This document shows, piece after piece, positions 1-6,851 of a stretch of 8,549 bases of DNA (positions are counted from its first letter, which is position 1; the number at the start of each line of letters is the position of its first letter). Under the pieces are notes generated by a model. The model was not told the origin of the DNA. It saw only the letters and a list, made by a program, of their open reading frames with translations, and searched no databases. Source of the stretch: an uncultured Enterocloster sp. (GTDB lineage: Bacteria > Bacillota > Clostridia > Lachnospirales > Lachnospiraceae); contig CALWMT010000102.1 of NCBI GenBank assembly GCA_944382045.1, positions 1 through 8,549 on the forward strand, given 5' to 3'. Both the position numbers and the translations under genes were made by a program.

Positions 1-189
1 ACCGATTATATCCAAGAATTCCGTCTATCCCGGGCAAAGGACTTTCTGATCAACAGCGAGCTGCCCATAGAAATCATTGGACAGTCTGTGGGATATGACA
101 ATCTCAGCTCCTTCTGCCGGGCCTTTAAGCGCCAGACTGCGCTGAGTCCTATACAATATCGAAAGAAATATGCGGATAGTGGGGTTTAA
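1..189 (+). CDS. AraC-family transcriptional regulator, C-terminal fragment (5' end outside window)
   Basis: The frame is open from the first base and gives 62 residues before a TAA stop. The fragment matches the second half of an AraC/XylS DNA-binding domain: a partial first helix-turn-helix (FRLSRAKDFL), then the second one (IEIIGQSVGYDNLSSFCRAF), then the family's closing pattern of FKR, a Pro (SPIQ) and YRKKY. AraC proteins use this C-terminal domain to bind promoters of sugar or stress genes, while the sensing domain is N-terminal and missing here. The gene converges on the TRAP operon. It might control that operon or an unrelated one to the left; the sequence does not say which. Confidence 0.88.
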   Translation, partial: TDYIQEFRLSRAKDFLINSELPIEIIGQSVGYDNLSSFCRAFKRQTALSPIQYRKKYADSGV

Positions 190-218
190 AAAATATAGGA
201 GGCCGGCACGGCCTCCTA
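188..218 (-). terminator. Rho-independent terminator of the GH88-TRAP operon
   Basis: A perfect 10-bp GC-rich stem (196-205 with 209-218) closes on a 3-nt loop. Read on the minus strand, the stem is followed by TATTTTTTAAA, a good U-tract. It begins 13 nt after the dctM stop. On the plus strand no U-run follows the stem, so the signal mainly serves the minus-strand operon; it may also protect against read-through from the convergent araC-type gene. Confidence 0.85.
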
Positions 219-230
219 AGTGAAATGCCA

Positions 231-1520
231 CTATTCTCCCAAAAAGAATCTTGGCAGGAATAGAATAATATCTGGAAAAAATATCATAATAACCGCAACC
301 GCCAAGAAGGACAGGTAAAACGGTACCGTCCTTTTTATAACGGCCGTAGACGGTACTCCCGCAATGGACGCACTCAAGAGCATTGTCAATCCATAGGGCG
401 GTGTCACAAATCCATAGCAGAGTGTTACGACGACCAATATCGCCACATGCAGGGGATCTAAGGCTGCCGCGTTTGCAAGCTCCTGGACGATCGGAAGAAA
501 GATAATGATTGCCGGAATCGCATCCATAAAGCAGCCGAGCAGCAAAAATAGTCCGAACAGGAAAAGCAAGGTCAAATAATGATTTCCATTCACAGGCCCT
601 GAAAGCTCCAAAACCAGTTTGGGAATCTGCAGATACGCCATCATATATCCGAAAGCGCCCGCTCCTGCTGCACAGAACATAGGTCCCGCCATGCTTCTCA
701 ATGTTTTTGCTACCAGATCAATAAACTCCTTTTTCCGCACGCTTCCATAAACTACAACTGTGACGATCAGACTGTAAACCGCTGCAATCATACCGCTTTC
801 CGTCGCTGTGAAAATACCGCCCAATACACCCGCAATAATAATCACAGGAACCAGAAGCGCCAAAATTGCGTAGCGGAAGGCTTTCCAGACCTCTCCCAGA
901 GAGGCTCGTTTTTCTCTGAGCTTGATCGATGGGTAACGTTTAGACCAGTGATAAATCGTGAGCATCATAAAAAGCGCTATGCAGACTCCCGGCACAAAGC
1001 CTGCCAGAAACATCGCTGCCACGCTGACTCCGCCGTATGCCCCGTAAACCACCATCAGCATGCTTGGCGGAATGATTGGGCCCATTGTTGAGGCACACGC
1101 GTTGATGGCTGCCGCCATATCCGCCGGATATCCTTCTTTTTCCATGACAGGTATCATCATGCTTCCCAGAGCCGCCGCGTCCGCATTCGCAGATCCGGAA
1201 ATTCCTGCCATGATTAGATTCGCCACAACATTTACCTGTCCCAATCCGCCGCGGATGTGGCCTACTAAAGTCGAAGCAAAGCCCACCAGCCGTTCCGTTA
1301 TCTTTCCGTATTCCATAATATTTCCCACCAGCAAAAATAACGGAATTGCCAAAAGCGTATAGCTGTTGACCATACTATACATCTGCTGAACCATGACAAG
1401 CGGCGTAATTCCACACATCAGCCCCGTCACCAGTGCTGAAACACTCAGGCTGACTGCAACCGGAACGCCAATCAGGCAGAGTCCAAAAAAGCTCCCAAAC
1501 AGCACCAGAATCAGATTCAT
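231..1520 (-). CDS. dctM: TRAP transporter large membrane subunit (DctM family)
   Basis: A 429-residue, very hydrophobic protein of normal DctM length, expected to have about 12 membrane segments. In TRAP transporters this subunit forms the sodium-coupled transport channel. Family signatures are present in order: IPLFLLVGNIMEYG near residue 60, the hallmark GISGSANADAAALGS stretch near 106-120 followed by a Pro-Met and KEGYPADMAAAIN, MGPIIPPS near 146, TATESGMIAAVYS near 240, LLGCFMDAIPAI near 330 and VTPPYGLTMLLSASIAG near 371-387. The ATG directly abuts the dctQ stop codon with no spacer, and its AAAGGGGGG ribosome site lies inside the end of dctQ, so translation of the two is probably coupled. 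It is the last gene of the operon. Substrate cannot be read from this subunit. Confidence 0.95.
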   Translation of the reverse strand: MNLILVLFGSFFGLCLIGVPVAVSLSVSALVTGLMCGITPLVMVQQMYSMVNSYTLLAIPLFLLVGNIMEYGKITERLVGFASTLVGHIRGGLGQVNVVANLIMAGISGSANADAAALGSMMIPVMEKEGYPADMAAAINACASTMGPIIPPSMLMVVYGAYGGVSVAAMFLAGFVPGVCIALFMMLTIYHWSKRYPSIKLREKRASLGEVWKAFRYAILALLVPVIIIAGVLGGIFTATESGMIAAVYSLIVTVVVYGSVRKKEFIDLVAKTLRSMAGPMFCAAGAGAFGYMMAYLQIPKLVLELSGPVNGNHYLTLLFLFGLFLLLGCFMDAIPAIIIFLPIVQELANAAALDPLHVAILVVVTLCYGFVTPPYGLTMLLSASIAGVPSTAVIKRTVPFYLSFLAVAVIMIFFPDIILFLPRFFLGE

Positions 1521-2069
1521 CTATTTCCCCCCTTTCATCGATTTTAAACAGGTATCTATATCTGTCCCGCAGAAAAACAGCACATAATATTCTATGGAAA
1601 AGAATACCATGCAGACAGCACCGACAAAAATACATATGGTGCCGCAAATCATAGGAATACCCGATGGCTGTGATAGACGATGAATCGTATTTAACGCATA
1701 CTGCCACCCATAAAAACACAGTACGCCTACAAATACAAGTATAATCAAATGGACCAGCAGATCGATTCCCCTGCGCACCGTACCGTGCAGCCGATTGATA
1801 ATCAGATCAATTGTAAAGTGTGTTCCATGGCGGATCCCAATTGCAGACCCCATAAAGATTGCCCAGACATACGCAAACAGCGCGATTTCCTGGCACCATG
1901 AAATAGGATGTGACAATATTCTTGCCGATACGTCTAGCAAAACAGCAGAAACAAATACTACAATTGCGGTTCCGCCAATAACGGAAAGTATTTTTTCCAG
2001 GCTATTTCCTATTGTTACAAGAAAAAGTATCGCTGAACGTTTATTTTTTGGTATACCCTCCACTGACAT
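1521..2069 (-). CDS. dctQ: TRAP transporter small membrane subunit (DctQ family)
   Basis: A 182-residue protein with four hydrophobic segments at about residues 26-48, 60-78, 102-124 and 140-167, the DctQ fold. The family core SWCQEIALFAYVWAIFMGSA followed by IRHGTHF (residues 57-84) is clear. DctQ docks the binding protein onto the large subunit and supports its stability. The start is supported by a perfect AAAGGAGG at 2073-2080, 3 nt upstream of the ATG (about 5 nt from the AGG core). It follows dctP after a 32-nt gap and runs directly into dctM. Two cysteines in the last segment and a basic, glycine-rich tail (KSMKGGK) are visible but have no assigned role. Confidence 0.93.
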   Translation of the reverse strand: MSVEGIPKNKRSAILFLVTIGNSLEKILSVIGGTAIVVFVSAVLLDVSARILSHPISWCQEIALFAYVWAIFMGSAIGIRHGTHFTIDLIINRLHGTVRRGIDLLVHLIILVFVGVLCFYGWQYALNTIHRLSQPSGIPMICGTICIFVGAVCMVFFSIEYYVLFFCGTDIDTCLKSMKGGK

Positions 2070-2101
2070 ATACCTCCTTTGTCTGCATATCCTATGCTGT
2101 A

Positions 2102-3169
2102 TTATCGCAATTCATTGATTCGATTTAATATTTCCGTACAGCCAAGATCAGCTGCTATTCCTTCATGAAGAGGCGTAATGAGTGCTTTCCAGGGCTCTAT
2201 ATCGATTTCGATGAAGGTAACTCCCTCCTCCTGCAGCTGCGCCTGATATTCTGCATCTATCTCTAATTGATACTGCAGAGAATACGCTCCCGTCTCCTTA
2301 GCTGCCTCATAGATCGCATCGACATACTCTTCTGGAAGCCCGGACAGCGTCTGTTCCGCAGCCCACAACTCTGTTACAAGCCATTGATGCTCTGTCATTG
2401 TCACATAAGGGGCTACCTCATTATGCTTCGATGCGGCATAAGAAGAGAATGTATTTTCTGCCCCATCTACCATATGCGTCTGCAGCGCTGAGTACACCTC
2501 ACTGAAGGCAACGGTTGTCGCATTCGCTCCCAATGTATTCCATACCTCTGTATCCACTGCAGATGGCATTACTCTTATTTTCATCCCCTTCAAATCGTCC
2601 AGATTCTCTACAGGGGTAGTGGTGTACAGATGGCGCATTCCATTTCCCATTAAATTCAGAAGCTTGATATTCAAATTCTTAGCATCTATCATTTCCGTGT
2701 ACATATCAAAAATCTGCTCGTCATCTGCTGCGCGGGCAATGTGCTCCTCGTCATCAAAAAGATAGCATACTCCTAAAAACCCCAGCTCAGGAACAATCGC
2801 CGCTGTATTCGCTCCATTTGCCATGAGAAAATCAAGCGTTCCCATCGAACAGCTTTCCAGCATTGTTGCCTCATCACCCAGCTGTCCATTGGGGAATATA
2901 TCAATTTGCACATCCCCATTTGTCTTTTCTGCAACCAGATTCGCAAAATACTCACATGTGTCATTAAAGGGGTGATCCGGTGCCTGGGAATGGCCCATAC
3001 GGAATGTATAAGATGCATCCCCCGCAGCATCCGCATTCGCTTCTGCCTCACCGCTGTTTTCTGCCGCCGTCTGCGCCGCTTCTGTTGTCTGCGGAGCCTG
3101 CTCAGCCGCGCACCCAAACAAAATCATAGATACCACACCACTCATCAAAATAACCAAATGTTTTTTCAT
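2102..3169 (-). CDS. dctP: TRAP transporter solute-binding lipoprotein (DctP family)
   Basis: A 355-residue extracytoplasmic substrate receptor. The N-terminus has KK, a hydrophobic core and LFGC at residues 17-20, a lipobox that would anchor Cys20 to the outer face of the membrane. An Ala/Glu/Gln-rich linker runs to about residue 52, then the DctP domain begins (YTFRMGHSQAPDHPFN). GMKIRV at 195-200 holds Arg199, the position that in this family usually salt-bridges the substrate carboxylate. GMRHLY (177-182) and the SALQTHMVDGAEN region (227-239) are other binding-site signatures. The ligand is therefore probably an organic or sugar acid. The frame stays open 36 codons upstream, but that part overlaps the hydrolase gene and would bury the signal peptide. 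The ATG at 3169 has GGAGGGG four bases before it and is clearly the start. Confidence 0.95.
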   Translation of the reverse strand: MKKHLVILMSGVVSMILFGCAAEQAPQTTEAAQTAAENSGEAEANADAAGDASYTFRMGHSQAPDHPFNDTCEYFANLVAEKTNGDVQIDIFPNGQLGDEATMLESCSMGTLDFLMANGANTAAIVPELGFLGVCYLFDDEEHIARAADDEQIFDMYTEMIDAKNLNIKLLNLMGNGMRHLYTTTPVENLDDLKGMKIRVMPSAVDTEVWNTLGANATTVAFSEVYSALQTHMVDGAENTFSSYAASKHNEVAPYVTMTEHQWLVTELWAAEQTLSGLPEEYVDAIYEAAKETGAYSLQYQLEIDAEYQAQLQEEGVTFIEIDIEPWKALITPLHEGIAADLGCTEILNRINELR

Positions 3170-3179
3170 ATGACCCCTC

Positions 3180-4301
3180 CTAATATAACAATTTCTGCAC
3201 TCTCCACACGTCCTTATACTTTCTTCGATAGAGTCCTTCCATGTAATAGTAATCCCCATATTCCGCAGATTCATCAATACCAGAGCCGTGCGGATAATCT
3301 ACAACCGCGTGCTCAATCAGTCCATATCTTTCTAAATCCTTATACAAGCACTTCTCTGTCTCCGCATATAAAATTGCATCCGCCCTGCTTCCCCACAAGT
3401 CTGCTGCTTCCTTATTATTTTTAATGTAAAACAGCTCCGCGATTAATGCCATTCCGGAAGCCGCTATAGAAGCTGCCGAAGCATCGATCGGCATTTCCTG
3501 GTTATTTTGGAATGTAAAATCCCAGGCTGGAAGCTTGTCTTCATTTAAATGCCCCCAGTAATATTCTGCCAGGCGAACTGCCGTATCGAAAAATTCTTCC
3601 ATTCCTGTATAACGATATAGGTTGGCAAAGCCATATAATGCCCACGCCTGCCCCCTGCTCCAACAGGATTCTGCACTATATCCCTGATGCGTATCTCCTG
3701 AAATTCGGAATTCCGTATCCCACTTTACAACATGGTAGGTAGAATAATCCTTCCGTACTGCGTATTTCTGAATATTTCTGGCAACCCCAACGCAGATTTC
3801 CTTTCTTATCGGGTCATCCAGTCTTTCTCCAGAGATCCAAAGAATCGGGAGATTCATCACAGTATCTACAATAGAAATCCCCTCATAGCCGGAATCCGCC
3901 CATGCCTGTATAAGGCCTGTCTCAGGTACATACTGACGCAGCATATTTTCCGCCCCTGCATGAATGAGAGGAAGGAACTCAGGATCCTTTGTAATTCGAT
4001 ACCCCAACACACAGCTGGGTCCAAAAATGAATCCCTGGTCATGAGTCGTACAATCATCCATGCGGCATTTTAGGCGCATCGCCCATTGCTTCGCCTCTTT
4101 TTTCAGATCCTCGTCTCCTGTCTCCAAAGCGTCCAGCCACAGCTGGCCTGTCCAAAAGCCGCCCGTCCAGTGGCCGTTTTGGTTGATCAGCCACTGCGCA
4201 TTCTTTGTAATATGCGGAAATCCTGTTAATGTCCGCTTCATATAATCTATTTTTTTCAGACCCTTATCGTACGCCTGAATAAAGCTTTGATCCACCTGCA
4301 T
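3180..4301 (-). CDS. GH88 unsaturated glucuronyl hydrolase (cytoplasmic)
   Basis: A 373-residue (alpha/alpha)6-barrel-type enzyme of glycoside hydrolase family 88. These enzymes remove the delta-4,5-unsaturated uronic acid left at the non-reducing end of oligosaccharides by polysaccharide lyases (hyaluronan, chondroitin, heparin-type or similar). Signatures: NGHWTGGFWTGQLWLDAL (42-59), HDQGFIFG (87-94) with Asp88, SIVDTVMNLPILW (143-155) with Asp146, SAESCWSRGQAWALYGFA (209-226), DASAASIAASG (273-283) and YGDYYYMEGLYR (348-359). Asp88 and Asp146 correspond to the two catalytic aspartates known in characterised GH88 enzymes. No signal peptide is present, so substrate must be imported. First gene of the operon; the dctP ribosome site touches its stop codon. 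Start caveat: AAAGGAG sits only 2 nt from this ATG but 8 nt from a GTG two codons later (4295), which may be the true start. Exact glycan is unknown. Confidence 0.92.
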   Translation of the reverse strand: MQVDQSFIQAYDKGLKKIDYMKRTLTGFPHITKNAQWLINQNGHWTGGFWTGQLWLDALETGDEDLKKEAKQWAMRLKCRMDDCTTHDQGFIFGPSCVLGYRITKDPEFLPLIHAGAENMLRQYVPETGLIQAWADSGYEGISIVDTVMNLPILWISGERLDDPIRKEICVGVARNIQKYAVRKDYSTYHVVKWDTEFRISGDTHQGYSAESCWSRGQAWALYGFANLYRYTGMEEFFDTAVRLAEYYWGHLNEDKLPAWDFTFQNNQEMPIDASAASIAASGMALIAELFYIKNNKEAADLWGSRADAILYAETEKCLYKDLERYGLIEHAVVDYPHGSGIDESAEYGDYYYMEGLYRRKYKDVWRVQKLLY

Positions 4302-4317
4302 CTCTCCTTTTCATTTT

Positions 4318-4328
4318 CAACCAGGTTG
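4318..4328. promoter_or_regulatory. Small 11-bp dyad in the GH88 leader (possible second operator)
   Basis: CAACC-A-GGTTG is a perfect inverted repeat with a single central base. It lies between the predicted GH88 -10 box and the GH88 ribosome site, roughly 10-20 bases after the expected transcription start. A 1-nt loop is too tight for an RNA hairpin of this form, so a protein-binding site is more likely than an attenuator. The binding protein is unknown, and chance occurrence is possible. Confidence 0.35.
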
Positions 4329-4344
4329 CTTTTTTAATTTTTTT

Positions 4345-4373
4345 ATTATAGAATGAATTCACGCTATACATAA
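4345..4373 (-). promoter_or_regulatory. Predicted promoter of the GH88-TRAP operon
   Basis: On the minus strand a consensus TATAAT (-10) lies at 4350-4345. A weak TTATGT (-35) lies 17 bp upstream at 4373-4368. The expected start is near 4338, giving a leader of about 35 nt. The -35 box is poor, which fits a promoter that depends on an activator or is controlled at the overlapping dyad. Assigned by pattern only. Confidence 0.55.
4347..4368. promoter_or_regulatory. 22-bp near-perfect dyad, candidate operator for the Crp-type regulator
   Basis: TATAG, two unpaired bases, the 8-bp palindrome TGAATTCA, two unpaired bases, then CTATA. Eighteen of 22 positions are symmetric about the centre between 4357 and 4358. 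Length and symmetry match operators of Crp/Fnr-type dimers, although the half-site differs from both the Crp TGTGA and Fnr TTGAT consensus. It overlaps the -10 box of the GH88 operon promoter and the -35 region of the regulator's own promoter, so one bound dimer could affect both directions. Confidence 0.6.
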
Positions 4374-4430
4374 ATTATAATGATAGAAGCAGTGATCTTA
4401 TGTGTCAACAAGCACAAAAACGAGGGAATT

Positions 4431-5141
4431 ATGAGAAAAATTTTGTCTGAAATACGAAAGAGCACGTTATTTTCCAACGTTACTGACGAAGAAATTTTGA
4501 ATTTTATACAACTGCATCCATGTAAGCTTGTGAATTACAAAAAAAATGACTGCATCATCACCCGCGAAGAGCTATCCCGAAAGATCGGTGTTGTGCTTGA
4601 CGGTTCCCTGGGCATATATTCTGACAGCTTCTACGGGGGACATACACTGATTGGCATCGGAGATCGGCATTATCTGTTCGGATTTATTGCAGCATTTTAT
4701 AATAATTCCCACTCTATAACCTCTCTCTACTGCCGTGAGCCATGCCGCATTGCTTATTTTGAAATCAAAGATAATCTGACCGCTGTGGATTTTATCAAAA
4801 CCACCTCCCCTCAGATTCTATCCAATATTTATGCTATACTAACCAAGCATATCAAGGATGATTTTGACCGGATGCACCTGGTCAGCTCCAGCTTTGTGTC
4901 CACCAAGCTGGCTCGATACCTCTTATATTTATATGCAGAAACTGGCCGCAGCAATGTTGATTTGCGCATGAACCGAACAGAGCTGTCCAATTTTCTTGGA
5001 ATATATCGGACTTCCTTGTCTCGTGAATTAAAGCATATGGAACAGCAGGGTATTATTTCTTATGGCCAGCGCACTGCAACCATATTAAATCTGCAGGCCT
5101 TGATCGATATTGAAAATCAAAGCTATGAAACCGGGGTGTAA
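4431..5141 (+). CDS. Crp/Fnr-family transcriptional regulator
   Basis: A 236-residue protein with a double-wound beta (cupin-like) sensor domain at about residues 15-115 and a C-terminal winged helix-turn-helix at about 152-222. SSFVSTKLARYLLYL precedes the recognition part (RTELSNFLGIYRTSLSRELKHMEQQGII, quoted as RTELSNFLGIYRTSLSREL at 182-200), the standard Crp layout. The cAMP phosphate-binding cassette (GE, then RxA) is not recognisable: the corresponding stretch reads GDRHYLFGFIAAF, so another ligand or none is likely. Cysteines at 31, 41, 101 and 105 do not form an Fnr iron-sulfur pattern. Start: GAGG lies 5 nt before ATG 4431. An in-frame ATG at 4380 overlaps the -10 box and lacks a ribosome site. 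Divergent to the GH88-TRAP operon, it is its likely regulator and may regulate itself. Confidence 0.88.
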   Translation: MRKILSEIRKSTLFSNVTDEEILNFIQLHPCKLVNYKKNDCIITREELSRKIGVVLDGSLGIYSDSFYGGHTLIGIGDRHYLFGFIAAFYNNSHSITSLYCREPCRIAYFEIKDNLTAVDFIKTTSPQILSNIYAILTKHIKDDFDRMHLVSSSFVSTKLARYLLYLYAETGRSNVDLRMNRTELSNFLGIYRTSLSRELKHMEQQGIISYGQRTATILNLQALIDIENQSYETGV

Positions 5142-5199
5142 TATCTTAAAGAGACATTCCCCCATTATAAATACTATGATAGAAACGGAGAATCCATCG

Positions 5200-6834
5200 A
5201 TGAGAAATCAATCCTTCAATGAGGTAAAGCACCACATCCGCCAAGGCCGCGCCGTCCTCGGCATAGAGCTTGGCTCCACCACCATCAAGGCCGTCCTCCT
5301 GGGGCCGGACCACATGCCGGCGGCCTCCGGCAGCCACAGCTGGGAGAACCAGTTTGCAGACGGCATCTGGACCTATTCTCTGGATGCCATATGGGCAGGA
5401 ATTCAAGATGCTTATAAGAAGCTGTGCCAGAATGTGCAGAAAAGCTATGGGGAGGAGATCCGCTCCCTGGCCGCCATCGGCATCAGCGCCATGATGCACG
5501 GCTATATGGTCTTTGATCGGGAGGGAGCGCTCCTTGTCCCCTTCCGCACCTGGCGCAACACCATGACGGAGGAGGCCTCCCGAAGGCTGACAGAATACTT
5601 TGATTATCCCATTCCCCAGCGCTGGAGCATCGCCCACCTATACCAGGCAATTTTGAACCGGGAGCCCCATGTGCCGGATATCGACTACATGATCACCTTA
5701 GAGGGCTATGTGCACTGGATGCTCACAGGCCGGAAGGTGCTCGGCATCGGCGACGCCGCAGGCATGTTTCCTGTAGACACCCACAGCCGGGACTTTGACC
5801 GCACACGAATCCAGCGCTTTGACGAGCTCACCGCCGGGGAGCATCTTCCCTGGAAGCTGGCAGACATTCTCCCCCAGGTGCTCACCGCAGGGGAAGAAGC
5901 CGGAAGCCTTACCGAGGCCGGAGCAGCCCTCTTAGATCCCAGCGGCACCCTGGAGAGCGGCATCCCCCTGTGTCCGCCTGAGGGAGACGCCGGAACCGGC
6001 ATGGCCGCCACCAACAGCGTCCGTGCCCGCACGGGAAATGTGTCTGCGGGAACCAGCATTTTTGCCATGGTCGTATTGGAGCAGGGCCTTAAAAGGGTGC
6101 ACCCGGAGATCGACCTGGTGACCACCCCGGCCGGCCTCCCTGTGGCCATGGTCCACTGCAACAACTGTACCTCCGACCTCAACGCATGGGTGGGCCTTTT
6201 CCGGGAATTCGCGCAGAACGCCGGCCTGTCCTTGGATGACAATGCTCTCTTTGGCCTGCTCTTTGAAAAGGCGCTGGAGGGCGATAAGGACTGCGGCGGC
6301 CTCTTTGCCTGCAATTACCTCTCAGGCGAGCACATCACCGGCTTTGAGGAGGGACGCCCCCTCTTTGCCCGCCGGCCGGACAGCCATTTCAATCTGGCCA
6401 ACTTTATGCGGACAAATCTATTCGCCTCCGTGGCCACGCTGAAAACCGGCCTGGACATCCTCGTCCAGGAGGAGCAGGTGCCTCTGGAGCGTCTGTCCGG
6501 CCACGGCGGACTATTTAAGACAAAAAATGTGGGGCTTGCGGTGATGACCGCAGCCGCCGGTGTGCCCGTGTCTGTGCTGGAGACCGCCGGGGAGGGAGGC
6601 GCCTGGGGCATTGCCCTTCTGGCCTCCTATATGCTGGAGAGAGAGAATGGGGAAGCTCTTGAGGATTATCTGGATCAAAGAATTTTTGCAGGAAAGCATG
6701 CAGATCAGGCAGAGCCGGATCCGGAGGATGTGAAGGGATTTGCCGCGTTCATGGAGCGCTTTTCCAAAGGTCTCCCCATCGAGCGGGCAGCCGTGTCCTG
6801 CCTGACCGCGGAAGACGGCAGCAGCGGGAGCTGA
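5200..6834 (+). CDS. FGGY-family carbohydrate kinase (substrate unknown)
   Basis: A 544-residue sugar kinase that phosphorylates a pentulose, hexulose or similar polyol/ketose using ATP. Seen in order: the N-terminal nucleotide-binding loop LGIELGSTTIKAVLL (about 20-34), GISAMMHGYMVFD (94-106), the conserved TWRNT and PQRWSIAHLYQAIL stretch (117-152), EGDAGTG (261-267) with Asp263 as the expected catalytic base, GNVSAGTS (279-286), SGHGGLFKT (433-441) and the ATP-binding GEGGAWGIALLAS (464-476). It is slightly longer than xylulokinase or glycerol kinase (about 500) and resembles a Clostridia subgroup often labelled xylulokinase or ribulokinase, which I cannot separate by eye. Start: GGAG at 5187-5190 is 9 nt before ATG 5200. 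ATG 5176 has no ribosome site. It lies 58 nt after the regulator on the same strand, and its GC content is much higher. Confidence 0.9.
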   Translation: MRNQSFNEVKHHIRQGRAVLGIELGSTTIKAVLLGPDHMPAASGSHSWENQFADGIWTYSLDAIWAGIQDAYKKLCQNVQKSYGEEIRSLAAIGISAMMHGYMVFDREGALLVPFRTWRNTMTEEASRRLTEYFDYPIPQRWSIAHLYQAILNREPHVPDIDYMITLEGYVHWMLTGRKVLGIGDAAGMFPVDTHSRDFDRTRIQRFDELTAGEHLPWKLADILPQVLTAGEEAGSLTEAGAALLDPSGTLESGIPLCPPEGDAGTGMAATNSVRARTGNVSAGTSIFAMVVLEQGLKRVHPEIDLVTTPAGLPVAMVHCNNCTSDLNAWVGLFREFAQNAGLSLDDNALFGLLFEKALEGDKDCGGLFACNYLSGEHITGFEEGRPLFARRPDSHFNLANFMRTNLFASVATLKTGLDILVQEEQVPLERLSGHGGLFKTKNVGLAVMTAAAGVPVSVLETAGEGGAWGIALLASYMLERENGEALEDYLDQRIFAGKHADQAEPDPEDVKGFAAFMERFSKGLPIERAAVSCLTAEDGSSGS

Positions 6835-6851
6835 TACCCCCGCCGCTCATT

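Larger units (their letters stand above)
4330..4381 (+). promoter_or_regulatory. Predicted promoter of the Crp-type regulator with an upstream A/T tract
   Basis: A consensus TATAAT is at 4376-4381, giving an expected start near 4388 and a leader of about 43 nt. No good TTGACA exists 16-18 bp upstream; the bases there belong to the 22-bp dyad. A strong T-rich tract (4330-4347, two T-runs split by AA) lies about 30-46 bases upstream of the -10 box. This is where an RNA polymerase UP element would lie. Pattern-based only. Confidence 0.45.

Noticed and set aside
2906..3424. Plus-strand open frame of 172 codons opposite dctP and the hydrolase
   Set aside because: It spans the junction of two well-supported minus-strand genes, has a biased, low-complexity composition, and shows no family signature or ribosome site.
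3061..4301. Assigning the hydrolase to GH105 (rhamnogalacturonyl hydrolase)
   Set aside because: The two families share a fold, but the HDQGF, WSRGQAW and DASAASIAASG motifs fit GH88 better. A family search would settle it.
4523..4750. Fnr-like iron-sulfur cysteines in the Crp-type regulator
   Set aside because: The cysteines at residues 31, 41, 101 and 105 do not match the N-terminal Fnr spacing.
5146..5637. Minus-strand open frame of 163 codons at the start of the kinase
   Set aside because: Antisense shadow of the kinase N-terminus, without a ribosome site or conserved motifs.
5706..6314. Minus-strand open frame of about 202 codons inside the kinase
   Set aside because: It lies fully within the convincing FGGY kinase gene. 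GC-rich genes often leave long open antisense frames, and the translation is Ser/Pro/Arg-rich with no recognisable domain.
6824..6850. Possible bidirectional terminator between the convergent kinase and permease genes
   Set aside because: Only a 5-bp GCGGG/CCCGC pairing with a 10-nt loop can be drawn and no proper U-tract follows, so it is too weak to call.
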